From positions 49,320-113,319 of the forward strand of contig JADCEN010000051.1 in NCBI GenBank assembly GCA_020250175.1: a DNA stretch of 64,000 bases, in the 5' to 3' direction. The notes beneath the pieces were generated by a model, which was given only the letters and a program-made list of their open reading frames with translations, made no database searches and was not told the origin of the DNA. The DNA is from Rhodobacter sp. (GTDB taxonomy: Bacteria; Pseudomonadota; Alphaproteobacteria; Rhodobacterales; Rhodobacteraceae). Shown in pieces: positions 50,553 through 59,457 of this stretch. Each line of letters opens with the position of its first letter. Position 1 is the first letter of the stretch. Made by a program: the position numbers and the translations under genes.

Positions 50553-51434
50553 TCACAGCCGGCCCTTCAGCATCTTGAAGGCGTCGCCAAAGGCATCCAG
50601 TGCCTGCGCGGGCACAATGATCATCTGCTTTCCGGCACCCTGACCCACCGCTGTCAGCGCCTCGACCTGCTTGAGCGCCACCTGATACTGCGCCGCCTCG
50701 ATGCCGCTTTCCTTGATCGCCTCGGCAATGACGCCGGTCGCATAGGCCTCGGCATCGGCCAGCACGCGCCGCGCCTTCGCTTCCTGCTCGGCGGCGTAAA
50801 GCTCGGCGTCGGCGTTCAGTTCGACCGCCCGTTTCTTGCCTTCGGCCTCGGTCACCTGGGCGCGGCGGGCGCGTTCGGCGTTCAGCTGCTGCAGCATCGC
50901 CGCCCTTGTGGCATCATCAAGGCTGACGTCCAGAATCTCGGCCCGGGTCACTTCGATGCCCCAATCCTCTACCATCGTCGCCACCTGTTCGCGAACCTTC
51001 TGAATCAGGTCCGCGCGGTTGGACTGCACCTGATCCAGTTCCAGCTTGCCGATTTCACTGCGCACGATACCTGCAACGGTGGTGGAAATGGCCCCATCGA
51101 CATCCCGGATTCGATACACGGTCTTTTCCGGCTCGGTGATGCGGTAGAAGACGCTGGTTTCCACCCTGACAAGCACGTTGTCGGCGGTGATGGCATCCTG
51201 GCTGGCGGTGGGAAGCTGACGTTCCAGCACGGAAACCCTGTGCGCCACCCGGTCCAGAAACGGCACGATGAAGTTGATGCCAGGCCCCAGCACGGCACGC
51301 AGCCGGCCAAAACGTTCCACCACATGCTTTTCGCTTTGCGGCACGATCCGGACACCCAGAAACAGGCTGAGCAGGATGAAAGCCGCAAGCGCAAGCAGAA
51401 CGGCGTTGCCGCCCAGAAAATTGTTAACATCCAT
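50553..51434 (-). CDS. SPFH/band 7 (stomatin-like) membrane protein
   Basis: 293 residues. One N-terminal transmembrane helix (NAVLLALAAFILLSLFLGV) precedes the band 7 domain (VPQSEKHVVERFGRLRAVLG; DVSLDDATRAAMLQQLNAER) and an Ala/Glu-rich helical oligomerisation region (ELYAAEQEAKARRVLADAEA). Such proteins form ring assemblies in functional membrane microdomains and bind membrane proteases. The start at 51434 follows AGGGGC. Together with NfeD it forms a two-gene operon. Confidence 0.92.
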   Translation of the reverse strand: MDVNNFLGGNAVLLALAAFILLSLFLGVRIVPQSEKHVVERFGRLRAVLGPGINFIVPFLDRVAHRVSVLERQLPTASQDAITADNVLVRVETSVFYRITEPEKTVYRIRDVDGAISTTVAGIVRSEIGKLELDQVQSNRADLIQKVREQVATMVEDWGIEVTRAEILDVSLDDATRAAMLQQLNAERARRAQVTEAEGKKRAVELNADAELYAAEQEAKARRVLADAEAYATGVIAEAIKESGIEAAQYQVALKQVEALTAVGQGAGKQMIIVPAQALDAFGDAFKMLKGRL

Positions 51435-52261
51435 GGCGTGCCCCTGTGTTGTCTGCTGCAACATGGCCCCGCCTTGCGGCCCGTGCAACACCTTGTTCAG
51501 GACAAAGTGGCACCCGGCGTGCCGGGAGCCACGCGACGTGCGACTGCGCCTGACCGGCGAAGCGTCGCCGCCCGCGCGAAAGGGGCGGCTTCCTGGAATG
51601 GGCCGGTGAACCGGACCGTCCGACAGCCCAAGGCATCAGCCCTGGCACAGGGCGGGGCCGCATGGCGCGTGCGCAACCGCGCCGCCCTGGGGCCTGGCAC
51701 CACAGCGGCCCGGCCAGGCAGCCCCGCAGCGGGGCGGCGGTGACGCACGGCAACCTCACCGCAGCCCGGACCGAGCGCCAAGGCTTCCCCGCCGCCAAGG
51801 GCCGTGCCAGGATCGACAGGGTGCTGCCCACAGGTCCCGTGGCCGCCCGGCCTTCGCCGCGTGCTGTGGGTTGCAACGGCCGGGCGCAGATGGCTCTTGC
51901 CCGACGGGCAGCATGGCGGCGACCGGCACGGCGAAACCCATGGTCCGGCATCGACGGTCATGGTTCATGACTGGCGGCACAAGGACCCTGCCGCACGGCA
52001 AGACCCGCCCGCCCGGCGCCGCGCCGATGACCAGGAACCACGCAGCGGCCATCGTGGCGACACCGCTGGAGCAGCCGTACCGACAGGCCCGGCACCGGAC
52101 GGCGCGCCATGCCCCCGACACCCCCCGATGATGCCGCAGACAAGACCCGGAAGCGGCCGGAACACCAAGTCGACGCAGAGATTTTTTTCGCCGTTCCTCT
52201 GGACAGCCAAAGCCACCTCGCATAAGACGCTGATGCCCGACCGGCGCTCCGCCGACCCGGC
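51435..52261. other. Gene-free GC-rich stretch before tRNA-Phe
   Basis: About 830 bp with several overlapping open frames on both strands, none with a recognisable family, good start or consistent codon use. The tRNA-Phe promoter must lie at its right end (A/T-rich TTTTTTTCGCC near 52183 is visible). I do not see a transposase or the palindromic modules of the other intergenic repeats. Confidence 0.5.
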
Positions 52262-52337
52262 GCCCAGATAGCTCAGTTGGTAGAGCAGCGGATTGAAAAT
52301 CCGCGTGTCGGCGGTTCAATTCCGTCTCTGGGCACCA
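52262..52337 (+). tRNA. tRNA-Phe (anticodon GAA)
   Basis: 76 bases including an encoded CCA. Acceptor stem GCCCAGA pairs with TCTGGGC. The D arm is AGCTCAGTTGGTAGAGC, the anticodon stem GCGGA/TCCGC encloses TTGAAAA with GAA at the anticodon, and the T arm contains GGTTCAATTCC. The 3' end abuts the integrated element, whose integrase probably uses it as attachment site. Confidence 0.97.
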
Positions 52338-52664
52338 ATAACTTCAAGCACTTAGTGAGATTTTTCGGGTCTTGCCCGGAGATGTTTTCACTCATGTTTT
52401 CACGTTTCCCGTTCTGGTCCTGTTCTGTTCCTTTTGCTTTTCTACGCCGTTAGTGCCTGGTAGGGGCGGAAAACCGGCTGACGGTAGTGAGTCTCAGCGG
52501 CTGCAGTAATCCCCAAGAGCGGTCACTCAGCCAGCGTTCAGCACGCTGCCGACCTGCTTCTGCCGACCTGGATGGTCCATCAACAGGCGCGCAATCGGTG
52601 GTCGACATTGGCGTCAACACATCGACCGAGACATAACGATTAGACTGCGATTCCGCCCGTTCGA
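52338..52664. other. Left attachment-site flank of the prophage
   Basis: Lower-GC DNA directly after the tRNA CCA, with GTTTTCAC repeated at 52385-52392 and 52396-52403. Such short repeats near att core are typical arm-type integrase sites, although I cannot show binding. No gene is seen. Confidence 0.45.
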
Positions 52665-55600
52665 TCAGCCAGCGCGTCGGCGCCGCAGTTCTGACAGGCG
52701 AGGATCAGCCTGGGTTTCGTGCGCGTCGGCGAGAACCTCTAGAACCTCCTCGACTTTGTATGGCCAGAGTGCCGAGTCCTCGGCCAGGATCGCCCAGAGA
52801 AGGTCGAGCATGGCACTGGGATAGACTAGCGCCGGATGATTATCGCCATGCGCGCCGAGCGTAAGGTCGCGCAGCATTTCGCCCCGGACCGGCACTAGCC
52901 GTGGCAGGATAGCTTGCACGACTTGCGGAAATAAGTCGCCACTCGCCAATGCGAGGTCGACGAGGCGAGTCGACATCGCCGGCGTCCTCATCGCACGGTG
53001 GTTCGGCCAGACGTCGGTAAGGAACCGAAGCATTTGTGCGCGCCATTTGCCTTCGCGGTCCGTCGACCAATGCCCCAGATGCCAAAGAATCTGCCCGCGT
53101 AGACCGTCGTCGCTCTCAACCAGAATCTCGCGAAGCTCGGCGCTCGTGACTAGTTGTTCGGGCGGATCAGTCTCCGGGTCCCCGCCCCAGCCGGCCAATA
53201 GGAAACCGCTAATGACATTTGCTTCTGCGCGACGGCGCATAGGTGACATTGCCCGCGCCAAAAGCCCCGGCTTCAGGCACTCGTAGAGCGCCCGTCTTGG
53301 CGCCCGCGCCGCCCAGAGAATGCCGTCCCACAGAGCATCACCGTCGTCGCCCTTGTCGTTCACCACATTGAGAAGATTTGCAATAGCCCAATCCGGTGCA
53401 ATTGCGAACAGCCAGTTGAGATGGAACCCGAGCATTACAAGTGCGTGGCGGCGCATGTCACCCGGAAGCGCAAGCAGCTGCTCTACACGACGTGTCCAGT
53501 ACTCGGGGAAGCCCTGGCCCAGTTCGCGGCCCCTAATCGAGGGGTCCTTCAAAAGCAAACTTGCGAGTTTGCCGACCGGCGCGTTCAACGCGTCGTTCGC
53601 CCAGCTGCTGTCGACGCGGTGCTTGCGGTCGTCGTTGCGCAGCGGCAGAGCGGAAATCAGCGGGTCCCACAGGCGGTCCAGCACAGTTGCGAGCTCGTCA
53701 AAAAGGCGACCGCCTAAGTCACTTAGCCATACGGCCACCGGATAGGCGATGTTGCTGAGCGCCGCTGGTGGCAAGCACATAAGGCGACCGCCGATCGCCC
53801 GTGCGAGCCGCACGGGATCAGTTTTGCGCTTCTCGGCATAGAGGTAAGCCGACCAGAACGAGAGAGGAAAGTCGCCTTTGCGCGCGGCATCTGTGAGAGC
53901 TGCGAGCGCTCGGGCGGGCCTTTTTTCAGCGAGGCCGATGAACGGACGGTGCTCGACATCGTCAAAGAAATCGCGCTGTCCGGCCTTCCGAGCGCGGTCA
54001 AGGATCTCGTTGATCGGCACATGGTTGAGCACGCTCGGGTCGGTATCTTTACCGATGCCGCGGACAACTGGCGCGTTCGAGCGGGCAGCTTCGTTGCCAG
54101 AGCGCTCCGACCACCCTTCCGCGACGGGACGGAGCACCGCCATTTCCGCCGCGACGTCGAACGAGAAAGCTAGCCCCTGGCTGGATAGCCAATGGAGGCG
54201 ATCAAGCCGGTAGTGGGCCTCAGCACGCGCCTTCCCGCCACGTATGTCGTCCGGCCAAGGGAAGGTCGTTTTGAGGATGCGCTGCTCGAATCTAAATCGA
54301 TCCTCCGGCGAAAAGTCTGGCCAGCGGTCGCGCACAGCGTAGAGAAGGTCGCGCTGCTGCTCCGAACCCCAAAAAACACTAACGGGAAAGCCAAGCAGGA
54401 TATTTGCCGCTTCCGCTGCCGGGACGATCCGCTTGCTTGCCGCCCAGATGCGCAGCCGACCAAAGATATAGTGGTCGTCTTCCGGCCATAGGGCGATTTC
54501 GCGACGTGCGCGCTCAGGAGTAAGTTCCACCAAGCGGTCCATGAGTTGGAGGAATAGCGCGATCGGGCCTGTAATACCGTCGTAGCTATCGTAGGCGATC
54601 GGAGGGTCGCCGTCGTCAGGACGTGTAGTCTGCAAATAGACATAGTCGTGTCCGGAGATTTCGGCCTCAAGCGAACGTGCCAAATCGAGGTTTTCGCGAA
54701 ACCGCGTGACCGCATATGCAAGCTTCTCATTGGGGATATGTAGCAACTCAGATGGGTTCGGATAGACCACATCGAAAGAGACCAGCGGATTTGGCCGGTC
54801 GCTGTCAGTCCAAGAGAGCGGATGTGGCGCGCCGAACTTGCGATTGACCTGCAGTCGGGGCCGGAACAGCGCTGCATAATCGCGCACTCGCGCTTCCGTC
54901 CAACCCTCATGTTCGATCCGGTCCTTGAGCTCGAAGTAGGCTCGGTCGGGTTCTAACCGGCGATCAGACCAGCTTGCGATCAGGAAGCGCCAGCCGCGCC
55001 GAATGTCGTCGGGCCAGCCTTCCGGATCACGGCGGAGCCTATCTTCGAGCATTTCGATGATGCGCGGATGGAGAGGACCACGATCCGCAGCCCACCAAAG
55101 GGCGACTGGCTGATGAGCGACGCGTTGGAACCAGAAGCCGAGGTGGCCGAGGCGCGTGCGCAGCGTTCCGGTAAGATTGGCTCGGTCGCCGTAGAAGTCG
55201 CCGAACCTTGTTTCCTGCCCATCCTCCAGATCCAAGTGCTGCGGCTCGAAGACGCTCCACGAGCCTTCGGGCACTTTCCGCTCTTGAACCGCGTCGTCCT
55301 CGTCGACTGGCTGCGGCGGTGTGTCGGAGTCGAGCGACAGGCTCTCATACGGATCAATCCGTTCGCTGGATTCGCCATAGGGATCGATGGGCCCGGGTGT
55401 ATCGAAGCGCTGGCGCGGATCGAGCGCGAGCAGCCACGATGCGGGCAGCGGTGTGTCAGCGATACTGACGCGCCGGGCACCATCTCGGGTCGAGAGCACG
55501 TGGGCGATTTGACCTCGCACGTGCGGGTCGAGTGCGGCGGGCCCAGCAGACGCGGATTCAAGCAGACTGGAGTACCAAATATCGACGTCGCGCGCGCGCG

Positions 55601-56465
55601 CTGCCCATACCGCAAGGCTATCCCAAAGTGGATCATAGCCATTGCTGTTGTCGAACTGGATCGCTCGCACGCCGCGATGCTCCCAAAGAGCGGCATCGTC
55701 GGAATTGCTCCCCGCCTGGAAAGCGAACAATCGACTGCGACTACCGGCCTGAAGATTGAGTGCTTCGAGCAGATACTGCACGGGTGGATCGTCGGCACCG
55801 TAGCCGATGAAAACGATCTGGAAGCGCGAAAGCAACGACTGCATGAAACGAGTCGCCCAGCCATCGGAAAGATAGGCGCGGCCGAAGTCGGCACTGGATA
55901 CGATGAACTCCTCGTCACCTGGGCCTGAGTAATCGGCATTCACACGACCGTGGAGATGCACGATTCCGCCGAAGTCGGAGCCACGCGGATCGGGCACCTT
56001 CGGCGGTCCGGAGCAGGCTATGCCGGGGGCCGCCGCCTCGAATAGAAGATCGAAATTTGTAGTGACCAGGCGCACAGTGCCATCACGGCCTCGAGATAGG
56101 TCGATAAGGGTCCGATGCGCACTCAAGCAGGGATCGTCAGAGGGCTTGAGAGCACGGGCGACCTCATTTTGGATATGGCGTTTCTCGAACTCGCGTTCGA
56201 GCAGACTGAAGATGCGATCAGTGGCAATGAGTCCACCGACGCCGTTTATCGGCTTTAGCTCCTTGATCCGAAGGAACAGCTTGCGTGCGAGGCTTTTCTC
56301 GGTAGCTCCGAGGAGATCGATGACGTCACCGCCCAGCTTGAGAAAGTCAGGCAGGTCAGCGCGGTGGCGCGAGACGCCCGCGCCGCAGAAAAATATGACG
56401 TCGCCCGCGTCGCGCGCGGTCAGGAGATCATCTGGGATTGTGGGTCCGTGGGCGAGGAAGCGCAT
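52665..56465 (-). CDS. SIR2-domain/DUF4020-like putative antiphage NADase
   Basis: 1266 residues. The N-terminal SIR2 domain spans about 20-290: NAD loop FFCGAGVSRHRADLPDF (27-32 CGAGVS), TTNFD at 135-139 (Asn137), HLHG at 170-173 (His172) and FIGYGADDPPVQYLLEAL at 219 on. The remaining about 950 residues are mostly helical with acidic linkers. The last third (LLNVVNDKGDDGDALWDGIL; LASGDLFPQVVQAILPRLVP) fits what I recall of DUF4020. Defence-associated sirtuins (DSR) deplete NAD+ on phage infection, and B. subtilis DSR2 uses Asn133 and His171, nearly the same spacing. The gene is alone between the tRNA and the integrase, a typical cargo position, and is less GC-rich than the host genes. Confidence 0.85.
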   Translation of the reverse strand: MRFLAHGPTIPDDLLTARDAGDVIFFCGAGVSRHRADLPDFLKLGGDVIDLLGATEKSLARKLFLRIKELKPINGVGGLIATDRIFSLLEREFEKRHIQNEVARALKPSDDPCLSAHRTLIDLSRGRDGTVRLVTTNFDLLFEAAAPGIACSGPPKVPDPRGSDFGGIVHLHGRVNADYSGPGDEEFIVSSADFGRAYLSDGWATRFMQSLLSRFQIVFIGYGADDPPVQYLLEALNLQAGSRSRLFAFQAGSNSDDAALWEHRGVRAIQFDNSNGYDPLWDSLAVWAARARDVDIWYSSLLESASAGPAALDPHVRGQIAHVLSTRDGARRVSIADTPLPASWLLALDPRQRFDTPGPIDPYGESSERIDPYESLSLDSDTPPQPVDEDDAVQERKVPEGSWSVFEPQHLDLEDGQETRFGDFYGDRANLTGTLRTRLGHLGFWFQRVAHQPVALWWAADRGPLHPRIIEMLEDRLRRDPEGWPDDIRRGWRFLIASWSDRRLEPDRAYFELKDRIEHEGWTEARVRDYAALFRPRLQVNRKFGAPHPLSWTDSDRPNPLVSFDVVYPNPSELLHIPNEKLAYAVTRFRENLDLARSLEAEISGHDYVYLQTTRPDDGDPPIAYDSYDGITGPIALFLQLMDRLVELTPERARREIALWPEDDHYIFGRLRIWAASKRIVPAAEAANILLGFPVSVFWGSEQQRDLLYAVRDRWPDFSPEDRFRFEQRILKTTFPWPDDIRGGKARAEAHYRLDRLHWLSSQGLAFSFDVAAEMAVLRPVAEGWSERSGNEAARSNAPVVRGIGKDTDPSVLNHVPINEILDRARKAGQRDFFDDVEHRPFIGLAEKRPARALAALTDAARKGDFPLSFWSAYLYAEKRKTDPVRLARAIGGRLMCLPPAALSNIAYPVAVWLSDLGGRLFDELATVLDRLWDPLISALPLRNDDRKHRVDSSWANDALNAPVGKLASLLLKDPSIRGRELGQGFPEYWTRRVEQLLALPGDMRRHALVMLGFHLNWLFAIAPDWAIANLLNVVNDKGDDGDALWDGILWAARAPRRALYECLKPGLLARAMSPMRRRAEANVISGFLLAGWGGDPETDPPEQLVTSAELREILVESDDGLRGQILWHLGHWSTDREGKWRAQMLRFLTDVWPNHRAMRTPAMSTRLVDLALASGDLFPQVVQAILPRLVPVRGEMLRDLTLGAHGDNHPALVYPSAMLDLLWAILAEDSALWPYKVEEVLEVLADAHETQADPRLSELRRRRAG

Positions 56466-56620
56466 AAGCGAATGTCTAAACTGAATCGGCCGGGCTTGTC
56501 GAACGACGGCTTTGAGGAAAGCAGCCCTGCTGCATTACCCGCGCGGCGACCTCTGCAACGGGCTGATTGCTTCGACGCCAATGCGCATCTCCCGTCTGCC
56601 GTGACACTTCATTCCCAAGC

Positions 56621-57625
56621 CTATCCGTTCGCCTCGCGCTTCGCCTGTCCTGACGTCGCCCGCGCTCGCTGGCGCTGGGCCCCCGCATACTTCATCACCA
56701 TGGCGCGGCTCTTGTGGCCGGTGATCGCCTGCACTTCTTCGTCGGAAGCCCCGGCAGCGGCCAGCTGCGAGGCGGCGGTGTAGCGCCAGCCGTGGATCGT
56801 GAAGGCTTCGGCGCCGATCTGTGTCCGCACGGTTCGCACCTGCGCTGCAGCGTAGTGGTAGGCCAGCGGCGCGCCGCGGTCGGTGGAGACGATGGTCAGG
56901 CTCCGGCATGGAAGGGCCGCGAGATAGTCCCGCAGGCGCGGGGTAAAGGGTATCCAGAGCGCGGTTTTGGTCTTCCCCTGCCGAACGGCGATTCCGTCCC
57001 CGTCGATGTGATCCCACCGCATCTTGAGCAGGTCGCCGATCCGCTGGCCGGTGCCGATGGCTATTTCCAGGATCGTGCGGGGTACGCTGCCGACGGGCGC
57101 AGCGGCTGTGAAGGCGTCGATCATCTCATCCGGCCACGGCTTGTGCAGATCTTCGCCTTCCGATTTCAGGAGGCGGATGCCCTTTGCCGGATTGTGGGTG
57201 ATCCAGCCCAGATCGATGGCTTGTTCGAAGAGGACCGAAAGCACCTGCACGATGTAGTTGGCGAAGCGCAGCCGCTCGCTGTTCTCCGATTGCGCCCGAA
57301 TGATGTGCCGACGCTCCATCTTGGCGGGCGGCAACGCACCAAACGTCGCCTCGGCCCAGTCAAGCACCTTCTCGTAGTCCTTTCGCGTCCGGGGCGCGAG
57401 GCGCCGCCAGCGAGGCCCTTCGCGATACTCCGCAATCAGCCGCCGGAATGTCCGACCGGTCTCCTTGATCGGCGCATGTCCGCGTTTGGCGGCGGCATAG
57501 CATTCGAGAAAATCCTCGGCGTCCGGCGGCGGAAGAGCGATCCGATCCCCGGCACGCTCGAAGTACCAGTAGTCCCGGCCACGGGCATGCTTTCGCCGAA
57601 GCCAAGGAAGGTCAGCTTGCTTCAC
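56621..57625 (-). CDS. int: Tyrosine-type site-specific integrase
   Basis: 334 residues from a GTG at 57625 (reads KQADLPWLRRKHARGRDYWY). The N-terminal core-binding domain (about 60-150) precedes the catalytic domain with Arg in GTGQRIGDLLKMRW, Lys in RQGKTKTAL, the HxxR box in TIHGWRYTAASQLAA, His in ITGHKSRAM and nucleophile Tyr in VMKYAGAQ. It would recombine attP with the tRNA-Phe gene 4.3 kb away. A longer frame to 57760 would overlap the small upstream gene almost entirely, so the GTG start is preferred. No ribosome-binding site is obvious, which suggests coupling to that gene. Confidence 0.92.
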   Translation of the reverse strand: MKQADLPWLRRKHARGRDYWYFERAGDRIALPPPDAEDFLECYAAAKRGHAPIKETGRTFRRLIAEYREGPRWRRLAPRTRKDYEKVLDWAEATFGALPPAKMERRHIIRAQSENSERLRFANYIVQVLSVLFEQAIDLGWITHNPAKGIRLLKSEGEDLHKPWPDEMIDAFTAAAPVGSVPRTILEIAIGTGQRIGDLLKMRWDHIDGDGIAVRQGKTKTALWIPFTPRLRDYLAALPCRSLTIVSTDRGAPLAYHYAAAQVRTVRTQIGAEAFTIHGWRYTAASQLAAAGASDEEVQAITGHKSRAMVMKYAGAQRQRARATSGQAKREANG

Positions 57626-57794
57626 GGCGGAAACTGAGGCTGTCGAAGCCCTGCGCGGTCTGCTCGGCAGGCGCTGTGTCGATGATGATCCGGCGTTCCT
57701 GTACGTCGACCACGACCCGGAAGACCTGCGCGCCGCCCCGGAGAACGGACCGCACGGCACGTTCGATCTCGGTGGCTCGGATGGACGTGGTCAT
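57612..57794 (-). CDS. Small phage protein upstream of integrase
   Basis: 60 residues (MTTSIRATEIERAVRSVLRG start; RRIIIDTAPAEQTAQGFDSL later). The pattern is one helix followed by two strands. I do not recognise a family, though small proteins in this position are common next to integrases in rhodobacterial prophages, and excisionase-like or accessory roles are possible. Its end overlaps the integrase start by 14 bases, suggesting translational coupling. Confidence 0.6.
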   Translation of the reverse strand: MTTSIRATEIERAVRSVLRGGAQVFRVVVDVQERRIIIDTAPAEQTAQGFDSLSFRREAS

Positions 57795-57918
57795 GGCTGT
57801 TTGCGCCTTTGGTTCGCCGCCGCCGGGAGGTCCCGACGGGCCATCATTGCCGGTTCACGGTTCAGGTCCACTGCTGCAAGTCCCTCGTTTGTTGATATTT
57901 TTCTTGTGCTTGCACGGC

Positions 57919-58035
57919 TCACCAGCCGCCCTGCGCCCGAGCGGCCAGGACTGTCGCAGCCACCTTTGCCGGAGCCCGGACCACGACCGAAATCAGCGCC
58001 ACCGTGAGTACCAGCGCGAAGAACGTCGATACCAC
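57919..58035 (-). CDS. Possible small single-pass membrane protein
   Basis: A GTG-initiated frame of 38 residues encodes VSTFFALVLTVALISVVV, a clear transmembrane helix, then APAKVAATVLAARAQGGW. The hydrophobic frame extends upstream to the stop of the preceding gene, so the start is uncertain. It could be a phage-encoded small membrane peptide. No ribosome-binding site is evident, and the call rests on hydropathy alone. Confidence 0.28.
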   Translation of the reverse strand: MVSTFFALVLTVALISVVVRAPAKVAATVLAARAQGGW

Positions 58036-58080
58036 GACGAGCCTGCCAAGCCATCCGCTGCCAAGGTTCTGCCCGCGCCC

Positions 58081-58557
58081 TCATGCCTCGGCCCTCGGGG
58101 CGCGATCCAGCGCCTGCAGCAAGAGCCGCGCGATGTTGTTCGCGGGCCAGTCCCGGCTGAGGTTCAGGACCGACTGGCAGGCGGAGCGCAGCCGGTCGTC
58201 GTCGTAATCCTGCGTCCGCGCCAGCACGCCCAGCGCGCGGGCAAGCTCAAGGTCGCGGGCAGGTAGCCGATCGCCCGCGCTGGGCGGGGCCGGTTCCGGT
58301 GGCGCGAGGTTGCGGGCGACCGCCAGCCAGTTGCGCGCCGCCTCGACCAGATCGGCCCCGCGCGCGTAGGCCCCAAGCAGCATGATTTCAAAGAAGTGGG
58401 TGCCGTCGCCGGGGCGCGAGACCGTCCCACCAAGTTCAAGGCAGGCGCGCAGGATCGCAGGCGGCCTGTCCTCGTGGCGAAGGGTTTCGATCTGATCGGC
58501 CAGGCGGCGCAAAGGTGCCGGGCCGGGGTCAGTGGCAAGGGAACGATGGATGGGCAT
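58081..58557 (-). CDS. Hypothetical prophage protein
   Basis: 158 residues, predicted mainly helical (LRRLADQIETLRHEDRPPAI; DLELARALGVLARTQDYDDD; NNIARLLLQALDRAPRAEA). No family is recognised. The start at 58557 (MPIHRSLATDPGP) is chosen over 58581 by composition. Two repressor-operator-like 15-mers lie just upstream (58594-58639), so it is probably repressed in the lysogen or forms part of the immunity transcript. Confidence 0.6.
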   Translation of the reverse strand: MPIHRSLATDPGPAPLRRLADQIETLRHEDRPPAILRACLELGGTVSRPGDGTHFFEIMLLGAYARGADLVEAARNWLAVARNLAPPEPAPPSAGDRLPARDLELARALGVLARTQDYDDDRLRSACQSVLNLSRDWPANNIARLLLQALDRAPRAEA

Positions 58558-58593
58558 GGGACACCTCAAGCGCGGCGGCATGAGGCGACTATG

Positions 58594-58639
58594 GCTAATT
58601 TTCTTGTCAATGCAAGATGTGTTAGCTAATTTACTTAGC
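58594..58639. promoter_or_regulatory. Repressor operator pair O3/O4
   Basis: GCTAATTTACTTAGC (58625-58639, near-perfect palindrome) and the degenerate GCTAATTTTCTTGTC (58594-58608) share the pattern GCTAANTTNNTTAGC found between the repressor and Cro-like genes. Located before the 58557 minus-strand gene. Confidence 0.6.
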
Positions 58640-58784
58640 GTTCACGTCGTCTGTTGACCGGATGCTTCGCATTTGTCATTCTCGCTAAAGTAGAACGGAG
58701 GGGGAACGTGCGGGACCGCATCGACATACTGCAGGCGGGTGCCGCAGCGTCCGGATTCACGATTGATTTCCTGGAGGCGCTGAC

Positions 58785-59054
58785 TCAGGGCCTGTCGCGC
58801 CAGGAACTGCGCAAAGTCATGGGCAACGCATCGTCGATGCCTTCGTACATGAAATCCAGCGACAACCCGAACCTGCGTCGCAAGGCCAGCGCGCCGTCCA
58901 GCGAAAGCCGGTGCGTACCCGCCTCCCACAAGGAGTAGCGGGCGCGCTTCATGCCGATCTTGGTGGCATAATCTTCCTGAGTCAGACCTTCCAGCTCGCG
59001 GTGCCACTTGAGCCGCACGGCTATGTCTGCGAATGGGCGCGGCTCGTCGATCAT
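58785..59054 (-). CDS. XRE-family phage repressor
   Basis: 89 residues with a Cro/C1-type helix-turn-helix (LTQEDYATKIGMKRARYSLW, about residues 23-42) and a second helical part (LSLDGALALRRRFGLSLDFM). It is short, without a RecA-cleavable C-terminal domain, so induction would not be LexA-like. It is divergent from the Cro-like gene across an 86-bp gap containing two operator-like 15-mers. It is taken as the lysogeny repressor by position. Confidence 0.8.
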   Translation of the reverse strand: MIDEPRPFADIAVRLKWHRELEGLTQEDYATKIGMKRARYSLWEAGTHRLSLDGALALRRRFGLSLDFMYEGIDDALPMTLRSSWRDRP

Positions 59055-59070
59055 GGCGAAATCCTAGTGT

Positions 59071-59128
59071 GCTAAGTTTGTTAGCGGAAGCGTTTTGACT
59101 TGGCTTGACCAATGCCAACTTTGTTAGC
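59071..59128. promoter_or_regulatory. Repressor operator pair O1/O2
   Basis: GCTAAGTTTGTTAGC (59071-59085) and GCCAACTTTGTTAGC (59114-59128) occur 43 bp apart in the divergent promoter region of the repressor and the Cro-like gene. The first is a palindrome with a five-base centre. Same consensus as the pair at 58594-58639. Confidence 0.7.
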
Positions 59129-59140
59129 ATAAGATTGGCC

Positions 59141-59389
59141 ATGCACAAAGAATCCGTCGATCAGATTGTCACGGCGATCGGGCTCCCACGGCTCGCGGTT
59201 GAACTCGGCGTCAGCCGTCACTCCATCCGGGCAGCCAAGAACGCAGGCTCCTTCCCGGCAAGCTGGTATGCGACCGTGCGGCAGCTTTGCGACCGGCACG
59301 ACGTTCCCTGCGCGCTGGCCGCATTCAACTGGCGGAAGCCGGTCGAAGAAATGACCGCCACGCACGAGGATCAGGGGCCTTCCGCATGA
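59141..59389 (+). CDS. Cro-like small DNA-binding protein
   Basis: 82 residues with a predicted helix-turn-helix (IGLPRLAVELGVSRHSIRAA) and a short C-terminal tail. Size, divergent position and operators match a Cro/CII-type early phage regulator. The start at 59141 (MHKESVDQIVTAIG) is preferred to an in-frame ATG at 59105, which lies between the operators. Its stop overlaps the next small frame (ATGA). Confidence 0.7.
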   Translation: MHKESVDQIVTAIGLPRLAVELGVSRHSIRAAKNAGSFPASWYATVRQLCDRHDVPCALAAFNWRKPVEEMTATHEDQGPSA

Positions 59390-59457
59390 CGCCCGACCAC
59401 CTGCACAAGGTCGAGACCGCCATCGCCGCAATCCGGTCGCGGGGGCAGCGCGGATGA
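59386..59457 (+). CDS. 23-residue coupled small ORF
   Basis: MTPDHLHKVETAIAAIRSRG plus QRG. It starts inside the stop of the Cro-like gene and ends over the ATG of the replication gene (ATGA at both ends). The perfect double overlap suggests that it is translated, at least to couple ribosomes into the next gene. No function is known. Confidence 0.5.
   Translation: MTPDHLHKVETAIAAIRSRGQRG

Noticed and set aside
51424..52319. Several overlapping open frames of 100-190 codons before tRNA-Phe
   Set aside because: Arg/Pro/Ala-rich translations on both strands without motif or start signal, and one crosses the tRNA.
54170..55939. 246- and 319-codon minus-strand frames within the SIR2 gene
   Set aside because: They overlap the continuous 1266-codon frame in another phase and have no recognisable domain.
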